DNA from: Mesorhizobium sp.
GTDB taxonomy: Bacteria; Pseudomonadota; Alphaproteobacteria; Rhizobiales; Rhizobiaceae
Length of the DNA stretch: 64,000 nucleotides
Assembly: GCA_004020365.1 (NCBI GenBank)
Contig: SAQR01000008.1
Coordinates: 1-64,000, forward strand
Direction of reading: 5' to 3'
Both the position numbers and the translations under genes were made by a program. Positions 8,627-17,411 of the stretch are shown piece by piece; position 1 is the first letter of the stretch; each line of letters opens with the position of its first letter. The notes beneath the pieces were generated by a model, which worked only from the letters and a program-made list of their open reading frames with translations, was not told the DNA's origin and did not search any database.

Positions 8627-9934
8627 TCACGCTTCCCCGAACACCCGCTTGAAGACCGTGTCGACATGCTTGGTATGATAGCCAAGGTCGAATTTTTCAC
8701 GAATCTCGGCTTCGGGCAAGGCTGCGGTTACCTCCTTGTCGGCCAAAAGTTCCTCAAGGAAATCAGCGCCTTGCTCCCATACTTTCATGGCATTTCGCTG
8801 CACCAGCCGGTAGGCGTCCTCACGGCTGACGCCGGCCTGGGTCAGCGCCAGCAGCACACGCTGCGAATGCACAAGGCCGCGGAACTTGTTCATGTTCTTC
8901 AGCATGTTGTCGGGATAGACGAGCAATCTGTCGATGACACTGGTCAGCCGCGACAACGCGAAATCGAGCGTGACAGTCGCATCCGGGCCGATCATGCGCT
9001 CGACCGACGAATGCGAGATATCGCGCTCGTGCCAGAGTGCCACGTTCTCCATCGCCGGCAGCGCGAACGAACGCACCATGCGGGCAAGCCCGGTGAGGTT
9101 TTCGGTCAGCACCGGGTTACGCTTGTGCGGCATCGCTGACGAGCCCTTTTGCCCGGGCGAAAAATACTCTTCGGCCTCCAGCACCTCGGTGCGCTGCAGA
9201 TGGCGGATTTCTGTCGCCAGCCGTTCGATCGACGAGGCGATGACACCGAGCGTCGCAAAGAACATCGCATGGCGGTCGCGCGGGATCACCTGCGTCGACA
9301 CCGGCTCTGGCTTCAATCCGAGTTTCTTCGCCACATGCTCTTCGACATAGGGGTCGATATTGGCGAAGGTGCCGACAGCACCTGATATGGCGCAGGTCGC
9401 AATATCCTCGCGCGCGTGCACCAGCCGCTCGCGGCAGCGTGAAAATTCGGCATAGGCCTGCGCCAGCTTCACGCCGAAGGTGGTCGGCTCGGCATGGATG
9501 CCGTGGCTGCGGCCGATGGTGACGGTGTCCTTGTGTTCGAAGGCGCGGCGCTTGAGCGCCGCAAGCAGACCGTCGATGTCGGCCAGAAGGATGTCGCTGG
9601 CGCGGGTGAGCTGCACGGCAAAGCAGGTGTCGAGGACGTCCGATGAGGTCATGCCCTGATGAATGAAGCGGGCGTCCGGCCCGACGAATTCGCTGAGGTG
9701 GGTGAGGAAGGCGATGACGTCGTGCTTGGTGACGCGCTCGATCTCGTCGATCGCCTCGACGTCGAACTTCGCAGCCCCGCCTTTTTCCCAAATGGTTTTG
9801 GCGGCCTGCTTCGGGATCACGCCGAGCTCGGCCAGCGCGTCGCAAGCGTAGGCCTCGATCTCGAACCAGATGCGAAACCGGGTTTCGGGCGACCAGATGG
9901 CCACCATTTCCGGCCGGGAGTAGCGAGGGATCAT
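8627..9934 (-). CDS. purB: Adenylosuccinate lyase
   Basis: A 435-residue fumarase/aspartase-superfamily enzyme that cleaves SAICAR and adenylosuccinate, releasing fumarate, at two steps of purine synthesis. Start MIPRYSRPEMVAIWSPETRF and the superfamily signature SSAMPHKRNPVLTENLTGL (signature serine loop) are clear, as are TSSDVLDTC and GRSHGIHAEPTTFG, which carry catalytic histidines. Full length. It is monocistronic in appearance, with its own promoter in the 65 bp before a small membrane gene. Confidence 0.97.
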   Translation of the reverse strand: MIPRYSRPEMVAIWSPETRFRIWFEIEAYACDALAELGVIPKQAAKTIWEKGGAAKFDVEAIDEIERVTKHDVIAFLTHLSEFVGPDARFIHQGMTSSDVLDTCFAVQLTRASDILLADIDGLLAALKRRAFEHKDTVTIGRSHGIHAEPTTFGVKLAQAYAEFSRCRERLVHAREDIATCAISGAVGTFANIDPYVEEHVAKKLGLKPEPVSTQVIPRDRHAMFFATLGVIASSIERLATEIRHLQRTEVLEAEEYFSPGQKGSSAMPHKRNPVLTENLTGLARMVRSFALPAMENVALWHERDISHSSVERMIGPDATVTLDFALSRLTSVIDRLLVYPDNMLKNMNKFRGLVHSQRVLLALTQAGVSREDAYRLVQRNAMKVWEQGADFLEELLADKEVTAALPEAEIREKFDLGYHTKHVDTVFKRVFGEA

Positions 9935-9993
9935 CGGTTAGTCCTGACTTGCGAGGGCGTTCGCCCGCGTCGTAACAGAGGCGGACAAAATGC

Positions 9994-10149
9994 TCAACGC
10001 TGCTGCCGCGCAAACCAGATGCTGGCGAGGGCGAAGCGGATATTTGCCGGGGTCACCCAGTCGTCCAGCAGCAGATTGACAAGCGCGCTGGCGCCCATCG
10101 CTGCGGCCCATAGCAGGGCGCCGCAAACAGCGGCGCGCGGCGACGGCAA
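9994..10149 (-). CDS. Small single-span membrane protein (hypothetical)
   Basis: A 51-residue frame with one hydrophobic helix (AAVCGALLWAAAMGASALVN) followed by a short charged tail ending WFARQQR. The frame is open upstream to 10212, just inside the 3' end of the DUF2259 gene; the only reasonable start seen is TTG at 10149, with an ATG 19 codons further in as an alternative. Codon bias looks coding (GC at third positions) compared with the two other frames. Function unknown. Confidence 0.4.
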   Translation of the reverse strand: MPSPRAAVCGALLWAAAMGASALVNLLLDDWVTPANIRFALASIWFARQQR

Positions 10150-10198
10150 GGCGTTGCGGATGCGATCCAGGACCCGGTTGTGATGAGGGGAAGCGGCG

Positions 10199-10924
10199 TC
10201 ACAGCCGGCCGGTCACCGCGATCCAGCGAAAATCCGGCCCTTCGAAGCCGTAGTGGCGCACCGCGATCAGCACGGCATAGGCGCTGAGGCCCTGCATGGA
10301 AAATGTCTGCACCGCGCCGATCCGATAGCCGTTTGGGCAGCCCCTGCTTTTGGGGATCGACTTGTCCTCGTGCAGGAGCTCAGTCCTGCCGCCGGGTTTC
10401 GCCTCGATGCGCAACAGGCGAAAGCCGTTGATCTCGCCAAGGCTCTGGCAGGTTTCGGTATCGTTCATGCCGATCTCGTCGAGCCGGAACTCGAGCGGAT
10501 CATCGACCGGCGAAAAGATCGGCCGCGGGTTGACCATCATGCGGAACGGATCGGCCGAAAGCTCGGTTACCGGGTTGAAGCCGGCGGTGATGCCGCGATT
10601 GGCGGTCAATTCCGCCTGTTTGATGATAGCTTCACCTTTCTGCCGGGCTGTAAGGCGTGCCGCATCGAGCGTTGCGTTCTCGTCGTCAAGCCGCACCCTG
10701 ATCGGCGTGCCCTTGAGAAAACTGTCGTCGGCGGTGTTGATGTAATAGCGATTGGCATAGGGAAATCCCGATCCGTCCTGGATGCCATATTCCTCGAAGG
10801 CGAAGGCGCCGCCATCCCCAGTGAAGCCGAGGATTTCAAGCTCGGCAACATCGCCGGCATGCGCGGCGAGCGAAGTCGCAAATTGGGCAAGGAGGGACAC
10901 AGCAAACAGGACAAGGGTGCGCAT
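10199..10924 (-). CDS. DUF2259 secreted protein
   Basis: A 241-residue exported protein. Signal peptide at residues 1-23 (LVLFAVSLLAQFATSLAAHA, cleavage after AHA). The mature start EILGFTGDGGAFAFEEYGIQ with DGSGFPYANRYY is the DUF2259 hallmark; the rest is beta-rich and includes two cysteines (TCQSL and RGCPNGY) that could pair. The family is periplasmic with no known activity. It is the upstream partner of the small membrane gene at 9994. Confidence 0.82.
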   Translation of the reverse strand: MRTLVLFAVSLLAQFATSLAAHAGDVAELEILGFTGDGGAFAFEEYGIQDGSGFPYANRYYINTADDSFLKGTPIRVRLDDENATLDAARLTARQKGEAIIKQAELTANRGITAGFNPVTELSADPFRMMVNPRPIFSPVDDPLEFRLDEIGMNDTETCQSLGEINGFRLLRIEAKPGGRTELLHEDKSIPKSRGCPNGYRIGAVQTFSMQGLSAYAVLIAVRHYGFEGPDFRWIAVTGRL

Positions 10925-11066
10925 CGGATTTCCGTTTAGGCAGCCAGAGTTGTTTCGATCACTATCACGACATCATCAAAACGTCGTGCCCTCTGAAACG
11001 CAAACCCGATGCATCCAATCGTGCCGTCATTTGTTTAGGTTGGCAGCTTGAAATGGAGAACCCACA

Positions 11067-11321
11067 ATGACCGATGCAGCCAGCATTCGCGAACATATGG
11101 AAGTGATCGGCGCCGACGGCGTCCATGTCGGCACCGTCGACAAAGTTGAGGGACAACGAATCAAGCTGACCAGGCGCGACAGCGGCGAGGGCGCCCACAG
11201 GGGACATCATCACTTCATTCCGCTCAGCCTCGTAGCCGAAGTCGAGGGCCAGAAAGTGCGGCTGTCGGCAAATTCGGATGTTGCGGTCAGATTCGAGGAA
11301 GAACAATCCGACCCCACCTGA
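11067..11321 (+). CDS. DUF2171 (PRC-barrel-like) small protein
   Basis: An 84-residue hydrophilic protein. The pattern IREHMEVIGADGVHVGTVDK then IKLTRRDS and HHHFIPLSLVAEVEGQKVRL is typical of DUF2171, a small beta-barrel related to PRC-barrel domains. Starts at ATG after GGAG (atggagaacccacaatg). Family members are often stress-induced in alphaproteobacteria; the exact role is unknown. It is convergent with the P1 peptidase gene. Confidence 0.8.
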   Translation: MTDAASIREHMEVIGADGVHVGTVDKVEGQRIKLTRRDSGEGAHRGHHHFIPLSLVAEVEGQKVRLSANSDVAVRFEEEQSDPT

Positions 11322-11343
11322 TCACGGGCCACGGCATTGCGCA

Positions 11344-12348
11344 TCAGCGCGACGACCAGACCGGCAACAGGTCGCCGTCGGCGGGCGTCGCGGCGAAGAC
11401 GCCGCGGCTGATGGCGCGCGCCATGGTGGCGCCGGCCGCTGCATAGAGGTCGATGACGTCGTCGGGCGCGAGCTCGATGCCGCTCTTGCCGGTCACCAGC
11501 GCGAAAACCAGATCGCCGTCGGCCGGGGTATGTGTCGGCCAGATGGCGCGCACGAAGCCGTCATGCGCTGCTATCGCCAGGCGTTTGGCGGCGGCCTTGG
11601 TGAGGACGGCGTCCGTGGCGATGACCGCGATGGTTGTGTTGCCGCCCACTTGCATATCGCGAAATTTCAGCAGGATTCTTTTTGCGTCCTCCGGCATCGG
11701 CGAGGGATAACCAAGCCCCCCGAACTCGTCGCCGATCTCGAAAGGCGCTGCCCAGAAGTGCCTGCTACGGGCGATCGTCACCGAACCGATCGGATTGACG
11801 GCGGCGAGTGCGCCGATGGTGACGCCGCTGTCGAGCACCGTCGAGGCCGATCCGAGGCCGCCCTTGAGGCCGGAACTCAGGGCACCGGTGCCCGCGCCGA
11901 CCGTGCCGAGCGGAAAATCGATGCCGACTGCCTGTGCCGCCTCATAGCCAAGATCGCGGTAGGGCGGATAGCGGCCCCAGTCCTTGTCGCCGCCATTGCG
12001 CAGGTCGAACAGGATCGCCGCCGGCACGATCGGCACGCGAAAGCCGCCGACCTCCACGCCGATGCCCCTTTCGCCCAGTGCCGCCTGTACGCCGGAGGCG
12101 GCATCGAGACCGAACGCCGAGCCGCCCGAAAGTACCACGGCATGGATCGCCTCGATCGAATTGTGCGGCTCGAGCAGGTCGGTCTCGCGGGTGCCCGGCG
12201 CGCCGCCCAGGATCTGCACACCGGCCACCGCCGGTTCGTCGCAGAGCACGACGGTCACACCGGACTTCACCATCGCATCTGAAGCGTTGCCGACACGCAG
12301 GCCGGCGACATCAGTGATGAGATTGCGCCGCCCTGTGCGAAACATCAT
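11344..12348 (-). CDS. P1-family (DmpA-like) self-processing aminopeptidase
   Basis: A 334-residue Ntn-type hydrolase like DmpA/BapA, which cleaves itself to expose an N-terminal nucleophile and then removes N-terminal residues (often D- or beta-amino acids). Family marks: NLITDVAGLRVGNASD start, VLSGGSAFGLDAASGVQ, and VGGNTTIAVIATDA near residue 240, where the second chain starts; a threonine takes the place of the serine nucleophile of DmpA. Its start overlaps the stop of the binding-protein gene by 4 nt, so both are one operon, which suggests the peptidase acts on imported amino-acid derivatives or small peptides. Confidence 0.85.
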   Translation of the reverse strand: MMFRTGRRNLITDVAGLRVGNASDAMVKSGVTVVLCDEPAVAGVQILGGAPGTRETDLLEPHNSIEAIHAVVLSGGSAFGLDAASGVQAALGERGIGVEVGGFRVPIVPAAILFDLRNGGDKDWGRYPPYRDLGYEAAQAVGIDFPLGTVGAGTGALSSGLKGGLGSASTVLDSGVTIGALAAVNPIGSVTIARSRHFWAAPFEIGDEFGGLGYPSPMPEDAKRILLKFRDMQVGGNTTIAVIATDAVLTKAAAKRLAIAAHDGFVRAIWPTHTPADGDLVFALVTGKSGIELAPDDVIDLYAAAGATMARAISRGVFAATPADGDLLPVWSSR

Positions 12349-13430
12349 TCGGCCTCCGCCGGCACGAAATTTGCGCCGTTGAAACGGAACACCCGATAAA
12401 GGTTTTCGGTCAAGTCGCCCTTGCCGTCAAAGCGGAACGGTCCGATCGCGGTGCTGAAGTCATGCGCAGTGAGCGCACCGGCCAGTGGCTTGCCGGAGGA
12501 TTCCGCCAGCGCCGTCGCCGCCTTGGCGATCTCGACCGCCGCATAGGCCGGCAGCGTGTAGCCGTCCGGCACGATCTTTTGCGCGGCAAAGCTTTCGAGT
12601 ACTCTGGAGTCGGCCACATCGGCCCATTCGGGCGGCGCAATCATCAGCGTGCCCGTGGCATAAGGCACGTCGCCGGGCGCGGTGCGCAGCGCTTCGCCGC
12701 CGGCAAAAATGATGCCGGCATCGAGCTGTCCGGCGTCGCGGCCCATGATGGCGATGTCTTCGCCGTCGCCACCGGCGAAGACATGCGTTGCGCCGGCCTT
12801 CCTCAGTCGCCCGATCAGCCCGATCTGGTTGTCGAGCTGCGGCCTGAATGTGTCGACGAACACCGGTTTCAGCGCCGCCTGCTCGGCCGCCGCCCGAAGC
12901 GTCTCGGCGATTTCGCGGCCGTAAATCGTGCCGTCGTCGATGATGGCGAACAACTCGTTGTGCCATTGGCGGGTGAGGTTGGAGGCGACGGCGTTGCGTT
13001 CGTCATCGCCGCGCGGCCCGAGCCGAAAGATCGGCCAGCCGGTCTTGGCGCGCCGGTCGGTCAGGCTTTCGGTGCGCACGCCGACGGTGATAACCGGTAT
13101 GTTGGCGTCCTTCAGGATCGGCAGCGCCGCCTCGATCGCCTCGGTGCAGAGGAAGCCGACGACCACGCCGACTTTCGCCGCAACGAATTCCCTCGCCGCG
13201 GCAGCCCCGCCACTGGCCGTGCAGGCGTCGTCTGCAACCTTGAGTTGAGCGTCGTTTGCCGCGGCCGCCAGGCCGGCGCCCGCCTCGATCTGTTTGCCAA
13301 GGATCGCCGACGGCCCGGACAGTGGTGCTGCGACGCCGACCAGCAGCGTCTCAGCGTTCGCATCACCGGCGAGAGACAGCCATGCCAGCACCGCTATTGT
13401 CGTTGTCGTGGCTGTTGTCCGGGGTCGCAT
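12345..13430 (-). CDS. Periplasmic binding protein, branched-chain amino acid/amide (LivJ) type
   Basis: A 361-residue type I periplasmic binding protein. Signal peptide at residues 1-26 (TIAVLAWLSLAGDANA). The mature N-terminus GVAAPLSGPSAILGKQIEAG and the central IIDDGTIYGREIAETLR are the classic LivJ pattern. No transporter permease or ATPase genes are adjacent, so it must work with a transporter elsewhere or serve as a sensor. It is the upstream gene of a two-gene operon with the P1 peptidase. A TTGACA sequence at 13537-13542 on this strand is a possible -35 element. Confidence 0.85.
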   Translation of the reverse strand: MRPRTTATTTTIAVLAWLSLAGDANAETLLVGVAAPLSGPSAILGKQIEAGAGLAAAANDAQLKVADDACTASGGAAAAREFVAAKVGVVVGFLCTEAIEAALPILKDANIPVITVGVRTESLTDRRAKTGWPIFRLGPRGDDERNAVASNLTRQWHNELFAIIDDGTIYGREIAETLRAAAEQAALKPVFVDTFRPQLDNQIGLIGRLRKAGATHVFAGGDGEDIAIMGRDAGQLDAGIIFAGGEALRTAPGDVPYATGTLMIAPPEWADVADSRVLESFAAQKIVPDGYTLPAYAAVEIAKAATALAESSGKPLAGALTAHDFSTAIGPFRFDGKGDLTENLYRVFRFNGANFVPAEAE

Positions 13431-13620
13431 GCGGGCGAAGATTTCCTCCGCGCCGGTCGCGTGTTTGCCGGCGCCACTTCCTGCGAAGACCTAAAGGCTG
13501 GTCAGCTTTCACGCAACACGCGAAATTCAGGATGCATGTCAACCACTTCGCTTGTGCATGCAATATGCCGCCATATATAACGGTTGGGTTCATCCCGCTT
13601 CAAACCAATGGAAATCGCCG

Positions 13621-14115
13621 GTGCTGCAGAAGAACGACATAGGGCCGCAGGCCTATCGCGACGCGATGGCCCATTTTGCCGGCCATGTCCATGTGGTCAC
13701 CACCGATGGTTCCGCCGGCCGGCGCGGTGCGACTGTCATTGCAGCCTGTTCGGTCTCGGACACGCCGCCGACCATCCTGGTCTGCCTCAATCGCGAAAAT
13801 CCCAAGAATGAGCCGTTCGTGAAGAATGGCAGGTTCGCCTTGAACACGCTGGCTTCGGACCAGGAGGCGCTGTCGGTCGGCTTTTCTGGCCTCGCTGGCC
13901 TGCCGGTCGAGGAACGCTTCGCGCTCGGCGAGTGGGATATGATCTCGACCGGCGCGCCGACGCTGAAGGGCGCGCTCGCCGTGTTCGACTGCGAACTGAT
14001 CGATACCAAGGATCTGGCCACCCACCGTGTGCTTTTTGGCACGGTGACAGGCCTGCGTATCGGCGATAATTTGCGGCCGCTGATCTATCACGACCGCGGC
14101 TATCACGCTCTGTAG
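13621..14115 (+). CDS. Flavin reductase (RutF/HpaC-like)
   Basis: A 164-residue FMN-binding split-barrel protein that reduces flavin with NAD(P)H, usually for a partner oxygenase. YRDAMAHFAGHVHVVTTDG, GATVIAACSVSDTPPTILVC and LNRENPKNEPFVKNGRFALN are family sequences. Start is uncertain: GTG at 13621 gives the usual length; an ATG at 13558 or a TTG at 13552 would add about 21 residues that are not family-like. It is the first gene of the molybdoenzyme-maturation series (33 bp before the MoxR gene), so it may feed electrons to that system or just share its promoter. Confidence 0.8.
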   Translation: MLQKNDIGPQAYRDAMAHFAGHVHVVTTDGSAGRRGATVIAACSVSDTPPTILVCLNRENPKNEPFVKNGRFALNTLASDQEALSVGFSGLAGLPVEERFALGEWDMISTGAPTLKGALAVFDCELIDTKDLATHRVLFGTVTGLRIGDNLRPLIYHDRGYHAL

Positions 14116-14148
14116 AGGCTCTGGATGGGCCGCACCCATGGAGAGAGA

Positions 14149-15078
<930 letters not shown>

Positions 15079-15082
15079 GGCG

Positions 15083-16333
15083 ATGGCAACGCCGCATCCC
15101 GAACCGAAAGAGGCCACAGCGGACGGGCGGATCGCCGATAACATTGTTTACTTCGCCCGCACCTTGCGCAAGGCCGGCATGCGGGTCGGCCCGGCCTCGG
15201 TCAAGGACGCGATCGAGGCGGTGCTGGCCGCCGGTATCGGCTCTCGCGACGATTTCTACTGGACGTTGCACGCCGTGCTGGTGTCGCGGCACGAGGACCA
15301 CCCGACCTTCGACGAGACCTTCCGGCTGTTCTGGAAATCGCACGAGCTGATCGAAAAGATGCTGGCGATGTTTTCGCCAGTTGCGCCGAACAGTCGTGAG
15401 AAGCAAAAGCCGCGGGTTGCGGAAAACCGCGTAAGCCAGGCGATGTTCGAGGGCCACCGGAAGAACCAGCCGGTGCAGGAAATCCCCGAGATCGAGGTTG
15501 ACGCCCGCTACACATTTTCCGGTAACGAGGTGCTGAGGGGCAAGGATTTTGCCCAGATGAACGCCGCCGAGATGATCGACGCCAAGAAGGCGATCGCCGA
15601 GTTGCGGCTGCCCTTCGACATGGTCAGGACACGCCGCTTCAAATCCAATGCGCATGGTCGCCGTATCGATCCGCGCGCCATGATGCGTTCCGCTGCGCGC
15701 ACTGGCGGCGAACTGATCCTGCCGAAATTCCGGTCACAGCGCGAGGTTCACCCGCCGCTGGTCGTGCTTGCCGATATTTCCGGTTCGATGAGCCAGTACA
15801 CGCGCATTTTTCTGCATTTCCTGCATGCGCTGTCCGAAAAGCGCCGGCGCGTGCACGCCTTCGTTTTCGGCACCAGGCTGACAAATCTGACGCGGCAGAT
15901 GCGCCATCGCGATCCAGACGCAGCACTCGCCGACTGTTCGGCGGCGGTGATGGACTGGTCGGGCGGCACCCGCATCGGCGATACGATGGCCGAATTCAAC
16001 CGGCTGTGGTCGCGGCGTGTGCTGGGGCAGGGTGCAGTGGTTCTCCTGATCACCGACGGGCTGGAGCGCGACGACGTTGCCGGCCTGTCTGAGGAAATGG
16101 AGCGCCTGCGCAAATCCTGCCGGCGGCTGATCTGGCTGAACCCGCTGCTGCGCTTCGACGGCTTCGAAGCGCGCGCCCGCGGCGTCAAGGCGATGCTGCC
16201 GCATGTCGACGAATTCCGCTCGGTGCACAACCTCGATGCGCTCGCGGATCTCTGCGCGTCGCTGGACAAGACTTCGGCGCGCTCCGTCGACCCACGCAGA
16301 TGGATTGAGGGTGGCGCGAGAGACGCAGCATAG
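15083..16333 (+). CDS. VWA-domain protein (CoxE-like)
   Basis: A 416-residue cytosolic protein with a C-terminal von Willebrand factor A domain. The metal-ion-dependent adhesion site is intact: DISGSMS near residue 230, a threonine in DWSGGTRIGDTMAEFNRLW, and aspartate in LLITDGLERDD. The N-terminal 200 residues are the DUF/CoxE-type helical region (NIVYFARTLRKAGMRVGPAS). Such proteins work as partners of a MoxR ATPase; here the two genes are 4 bp apart. The probable task is metal insertion or remodelling of a molybdo-hydroxylase. Confidence 0.9.
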   Translation: MATPHPEPKEATADGRIADNIVYFARTLRKAGMRVGPASVKDAIEAVLAAGIGSRDDFYWTLHAVLVSRHEDHPTFDETFRLFWKSHELIEKMLAMFSPVAPNSREKQKPRVAENRVSQAMFEGHRKNQPVQEIPEIEVDARYTFSGNEVLRGKDFAQMNAAEMIDAKKAIAELRLPFDMVRTRRFKSNAHGRRIDPRAMMRSAARTGGELILPKFRSQREVHPPLVVLADISGSMSQYTRIFLHFLHALSEKRRRVHAFVFGTRLTNLTRQMRHRDPDAALADCSAAVMDWSGGTRIGDTMAEFNRLWSRRVLGQGAVVLLITDGLERDDVAGLSEEMERLRKSCRRLIWLNPLLRFDGFEARARGVKAMLPHVDEFRSVHNLDALADLCASLDKTSARSVDPRRWIEGGARDAA

Positions 16334-16362
16334 TCATATGTTTTTTTGCGGGAGAAACGGTG

Positions 16363-16701
16363 ATGGAAAACAGCATTTATCTCGATGAGGCCCGCGATCC
16401 GCTGATCATCGCGGAAGGCTGGATGAAAGACGGCAAGGATGTCGCCATTGCCACCGTGGTCGAGACCTGGGGTTCGGCGCCACGCCCGGTCGGCAGCCAT
16501 CTTGTCATCGACGCGGACGGCAATTTCCACGGCTCGGTCTCTGGCGGCTGCGTCGAAGGCGCGGTGGTCACCGAGGCGGTCGACGTCATCGACAGCGGCA
16601 AGGCCAGGATGCTGGAATTCGGCGTCGCCGACGAGACCGCCTGGCAGGTCGGCCTGTCCTGCGGTGGCCGCATCAGAGTCTATGTCGAGCGTTTAGGTTA
16701 G
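16363..16701 (+). CDS. XdhC/CoxI-family protein, N-terminal half only
   Basis: A 112-residue protein equal to the N-terminal domain of XdhC/CoxI: DVAIATVVETWGSAPRPVGS, then GSVSGGCVEGAVV, and the cysteine in LSCGGRIRVYVE. XdhC proteins bind molybdenum cofactor and deliver its sulfurated form to xanthine-dehydrogenase-type enzymes. The domain is encoded separately from its Rossmann half, which follows 5 bp later. GTG at 16360 is directly before the chosen ATG; the GGGAG site 5' favours the ATG. Confidence 0.88.
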   Translation: MENSIYLDEARDPLIIAEGWMKDGKDVAIATVVETWGSAPRPVGSHLVIDADGNFHGSVSGGCVEGAVVTEAVDVIDSGKARMLEFGVADETAWQVGLSCGGRIRVYVERLG

Positions 16702-16706
16702 GCACG

Positions 16707-17411
16707 ATGGATCCTTATGCGCTGAAGACGCTGAACGCCGAACGCCGCGCCCGCCGCGCGGTAATCCTGGTCACCGATCTCGGCGATGGCCGCGATCGAA
16801 TCGTGCGGGAGGGCGATCAGGTCGCCGGCGAATTGGGCGCTGCGATTGCCAAGGCGTTTCGGTCAGGCAATTCCGGGTCGGTCGAGGCGGAAGGGCGAAC
16901 CTTCTTCCTGAACGCCTATCTGCCGCAGCCGCGCGTGATGGTGATCGGTGCCGTCCATATCAGCCAGGCACTGGCGCCGATGGCCAAGATCGCCGGCTAC
17001 CCCGTCGAGATCGTCGATCCGCGCACGGCCTTTGCCACCGCAGACCGCTTTCCCGATGTCGCGCTGCATGCCGAATGGCCGGAGGATGTGCTTTCGCGCC
17101 AGCCGCTCGACAGCTTTACGGCGCTGGCCGCCGTCACCCATGATCCGAAAATCGATGATTTCGCGTTAAAAGCGGCGCTCGACGCCAACTGCTTCTATGT
17201 CGGTGCGCTCGGCAGCCGCAAGACTCATGCGAAGCGGGTTGAACGCCTGCTGGCAATGGGCGCGACCGCCGACCAGATCGCCCGCATCCACGCGCCGATC
17301 GGCTTGGACATTGGCGCCGCGAGCCCGGCCGAGATCGCGGTCGCTATTCTAGCGCAGGCGATCCAGGCATTTCGTTCGCGTGGCCTCGAATCCAGGGACA
17401 CCGCGGCGTGA
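16707..17411 (+). CDS. XdhC/CoxI-family protein, C-terminal Rossmann half
   Basis: A 234-residue protein with the XdhC C-terminal NAD(P)-like fold: PRVMVIGAVHISQALAPMAK, IVDPRTAF, LAAVTHDPKIDDFALKAAL and the signature NCFYVGALGSRKTHAKRVER, ending HAPIGLDIGAASPAEIAVAI. The usual glycine-rich loop is GAVHIS here. Together with the preceding small protein it makes one complete XdhC in two chains. Its last codons overlap the next gene by 4 nt, so the series is tightly coupled. Confidence 0.9.
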   Translation: MDPYALKTLNAERRARRAVILVTDLGDGRDRIVREGDQVAGELGAAIAKAFRSGNSGSVEAEGRTFFLNAYLPQPRVMVIGAVHISQALAPMAKIAGYPVEIVDPRTAFATADRFPDVALHAEWPEDVLSRQPLDSFTALAAVTHDPKIDDFALKAALDANCFYVGALGSRKTHAKRVERLLAMGATADQIARIHAPIGLDIGAASPAEIAVAILAQAIQAFRSRGLESRDTAA

